From assembly GCA_900475325.1 (NCBI GenBank), contig LS483371.1:1984001-2048000 (forward strand): a stretch of 64,000 bases of DNA. The letters run 5' to 3'. Every line of letters begins with the position of its first letter. Within the stretch, counting starts at the first letter, position 1. The notes beneath the pieces are model-generated. The model had not been told where the DNA came from. It was given only the letters and a program-made list of their open reading frames with translations, and made no database searches. This document shows, in pieces, positions 63,390 through 64,000 of this stretch. The stretch comes from Paucimonas lemoignei (GTDB taxonomy: Bacteria; Pseudomonadota; Gammaproteobacteria; Pseudomonadales; Pseudomonadaceae). Both the position numbers and the translations under genes were made by a program.

Positions 63390-63846
63390 TGCTCATGGGA
63401 TAACAAGCTTGCTAGTACTAGTGCAGGGGCTGTGCCAGTATTTGGTTTATTAAAAAAACCATATAAAACAATGACTTACTGAATTCTAAAAAATCCTGCT
63501 TCGTGCATTCTGCATGAATGGCCATCGGGCATCCTGCATTTTGCGGGTTTTCACCGGTTTTTTTGCAGGGCCTGGGGAACTTTGCAGAAGTGATGCGTGA
63601 GCAGCAGGTGCTCAGGAGGAGGGGTGGTGCCATCCATCCGACCGCTATTTGGCTTTTTTATTCGACCGTCTGAACAAAAAAAGCCAACTTTAGCCCCGGT
63701 CCAGTGATCGACTGACCTCACGGAACAGTTTTCTTGCCGAAAGATCCCCGCCTTGACCTCGACCGAACCGCTGCACAGACTTGCGGTCATTTCATTCAGC
63801 GGGCTGTTTCAGCCTTTAAGTCAGTCTTGAACAGCAGGAGTCAACA
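63390..63846. other. Intergenic region between divergent genes, no gene seen
   Basis: 457 bases without a credible gene; one short minus-strand frame lacks a ribosome binding site. It holds a 10-bp palindrome CTAGTACTAG (63412-63421) just upstream of the DUF3509-like gene, a small TGGTTT/AAACCA hairpin near 63443-63461, AT-rich promoter-like sequence, and AGGAG at 63835-63839 for the following gene. Confidence 0.6.
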
Positions 63847-64000
63847 ATGTCAGAACAGAGCACCCCGCACGGCCATGAGCCTGTGCGCATGAGCGATGAT
63901 GAAGCGCTGGAGTTCGCCGAGCAGGTGTTTGACGTCGCCCGACGTGGCGATGCAGTGATGCTGCAGGCGCTGCTGGAAAAGGGCCTGACCCCCAACCTGC
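63847..64000 (+). CDS. Ankyrin repeat protein (3' end outside window)
   Basis: The first 51 residues of a protein starting MSEQSTPHGHEPVRMSDDEA. The last visible stretch, VFDVARRGDAVMLQALLEKG followed by LTPNL, is the beginning of an ankyrin repeat, as in short Pseudomonas ankyrin proteins such as AnkB. AGGAG lies eight bases before the ATG. It has no signal peptide. The rest and the function cannot be read here. Confidence 0.8.
   Translation, partial: MSEQSTPHGHEPVRMSDDEALEFAEQVFDVARRGDAVMLQALLEKGLTPNL

Noticed and set aside
63551..63790. 79-codon minus-strand frame in the last intergenic region
   Set aside because: No ribosome binding site, no recognisable domain, and poor codon usage.
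1..64000. Search by eye for CRISPR arrays, tRNA/rRNA genes, prophage and transposases
   Set aside because: The only regularly recurring short repeats are REP doublets in scattered intergenic sites. No array with regular spacers, no tRNA-like cloverleaf with a CCA end and no integrase or transposase was recognised; a dedicated scan could still find a tRNA or small RNA I missed.

Overview
The window is a chromosomal segment of a Pseudomonas, most likely of the P. fluorescens group. The evidence is the high-GC coding style, the many REP hairpin pairs with the core GTGGGAGCGA...TCGCTCCCAC, the 1618-residue NAD-glutamate dehydrogenase, and two gene orders that, from memory, match P. aeruginosa: moxR-DUF58-VWA genes beside gdhB, and folE-smr-cysteine hydrolase-prmB-...-aroC-MFS-acireductone dioxygenase. 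No rRNA, tRNA, CRISPR array, prophage or transposase was recognised.

Layout. 1-4.5 kb: end of an MFS transporter, a YbhE-type lactonase, three very small membrane or secreted proteins (two overlapping as GTGA) and a GST. 4.4-9.3 kb: sbcD-sbcC nuclease operon. 9.5-16.4 kb: tightly overlapped moxR-DUF58-DUF4381-batA-batB/TPR-batD operon. 17.5-22.3 kb: gdhB. 22.7-27.8 kb: marR-FUSC-DUF1656-HlyD-NodT efflux operon. 28.3 kb: PL7 alginate lyase. 29.3-33.8 kb: a two-component system transcribed away from a periplasmic protein, a cytochrome b561 and a Tat-exported molybdopterin oxidoreductase, with CusR/HprR-like boxes between. 34.0-38.5 kb: efeUOBM iron uptake operon with a Fur box. 38.8-47.6 kb: ampC, a SulP transporter, an AFG1/ZapE-like ATPase, rarD, an MFS gene, a PhzF-like gene and benE. 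48.6-57 kb: a MarR/aminotransferase pair, GST and glutaredoxin, folE, a HigBA-type toxin-antitoxin, an Smr protein, a cysteine hydrolase and prmB. 57.2-64 kb: a GNAT-like tail-anchored protein, an alpha/beta hydrolase, aroC, an MFS gene, a degenerate acireductone dioxygenase, a LuxR solo, a small DUF3509-like protein and the start of an ankyrin protein.

The most unusual content is (i) a family of hairpin-forming intergenic elements: one 281-bp copy whose arms nest five deep, two ~700-bp composite copies in inverted orientation 8 kb apart, and a half copy; (ii) an acireductone dioxygenase homologue that has lost two of its four metal ligands and has no mtnB or mtnC beside it; (iii) the divergent two-component/molybdoenzyme locus with paired operator-like boxes; (iv) REP elements that supply the stop codons of two genes; and (v) a two-gene micro-operon of small membrane proteins. 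All functional statements come from reading motifs and context; no database search was run.
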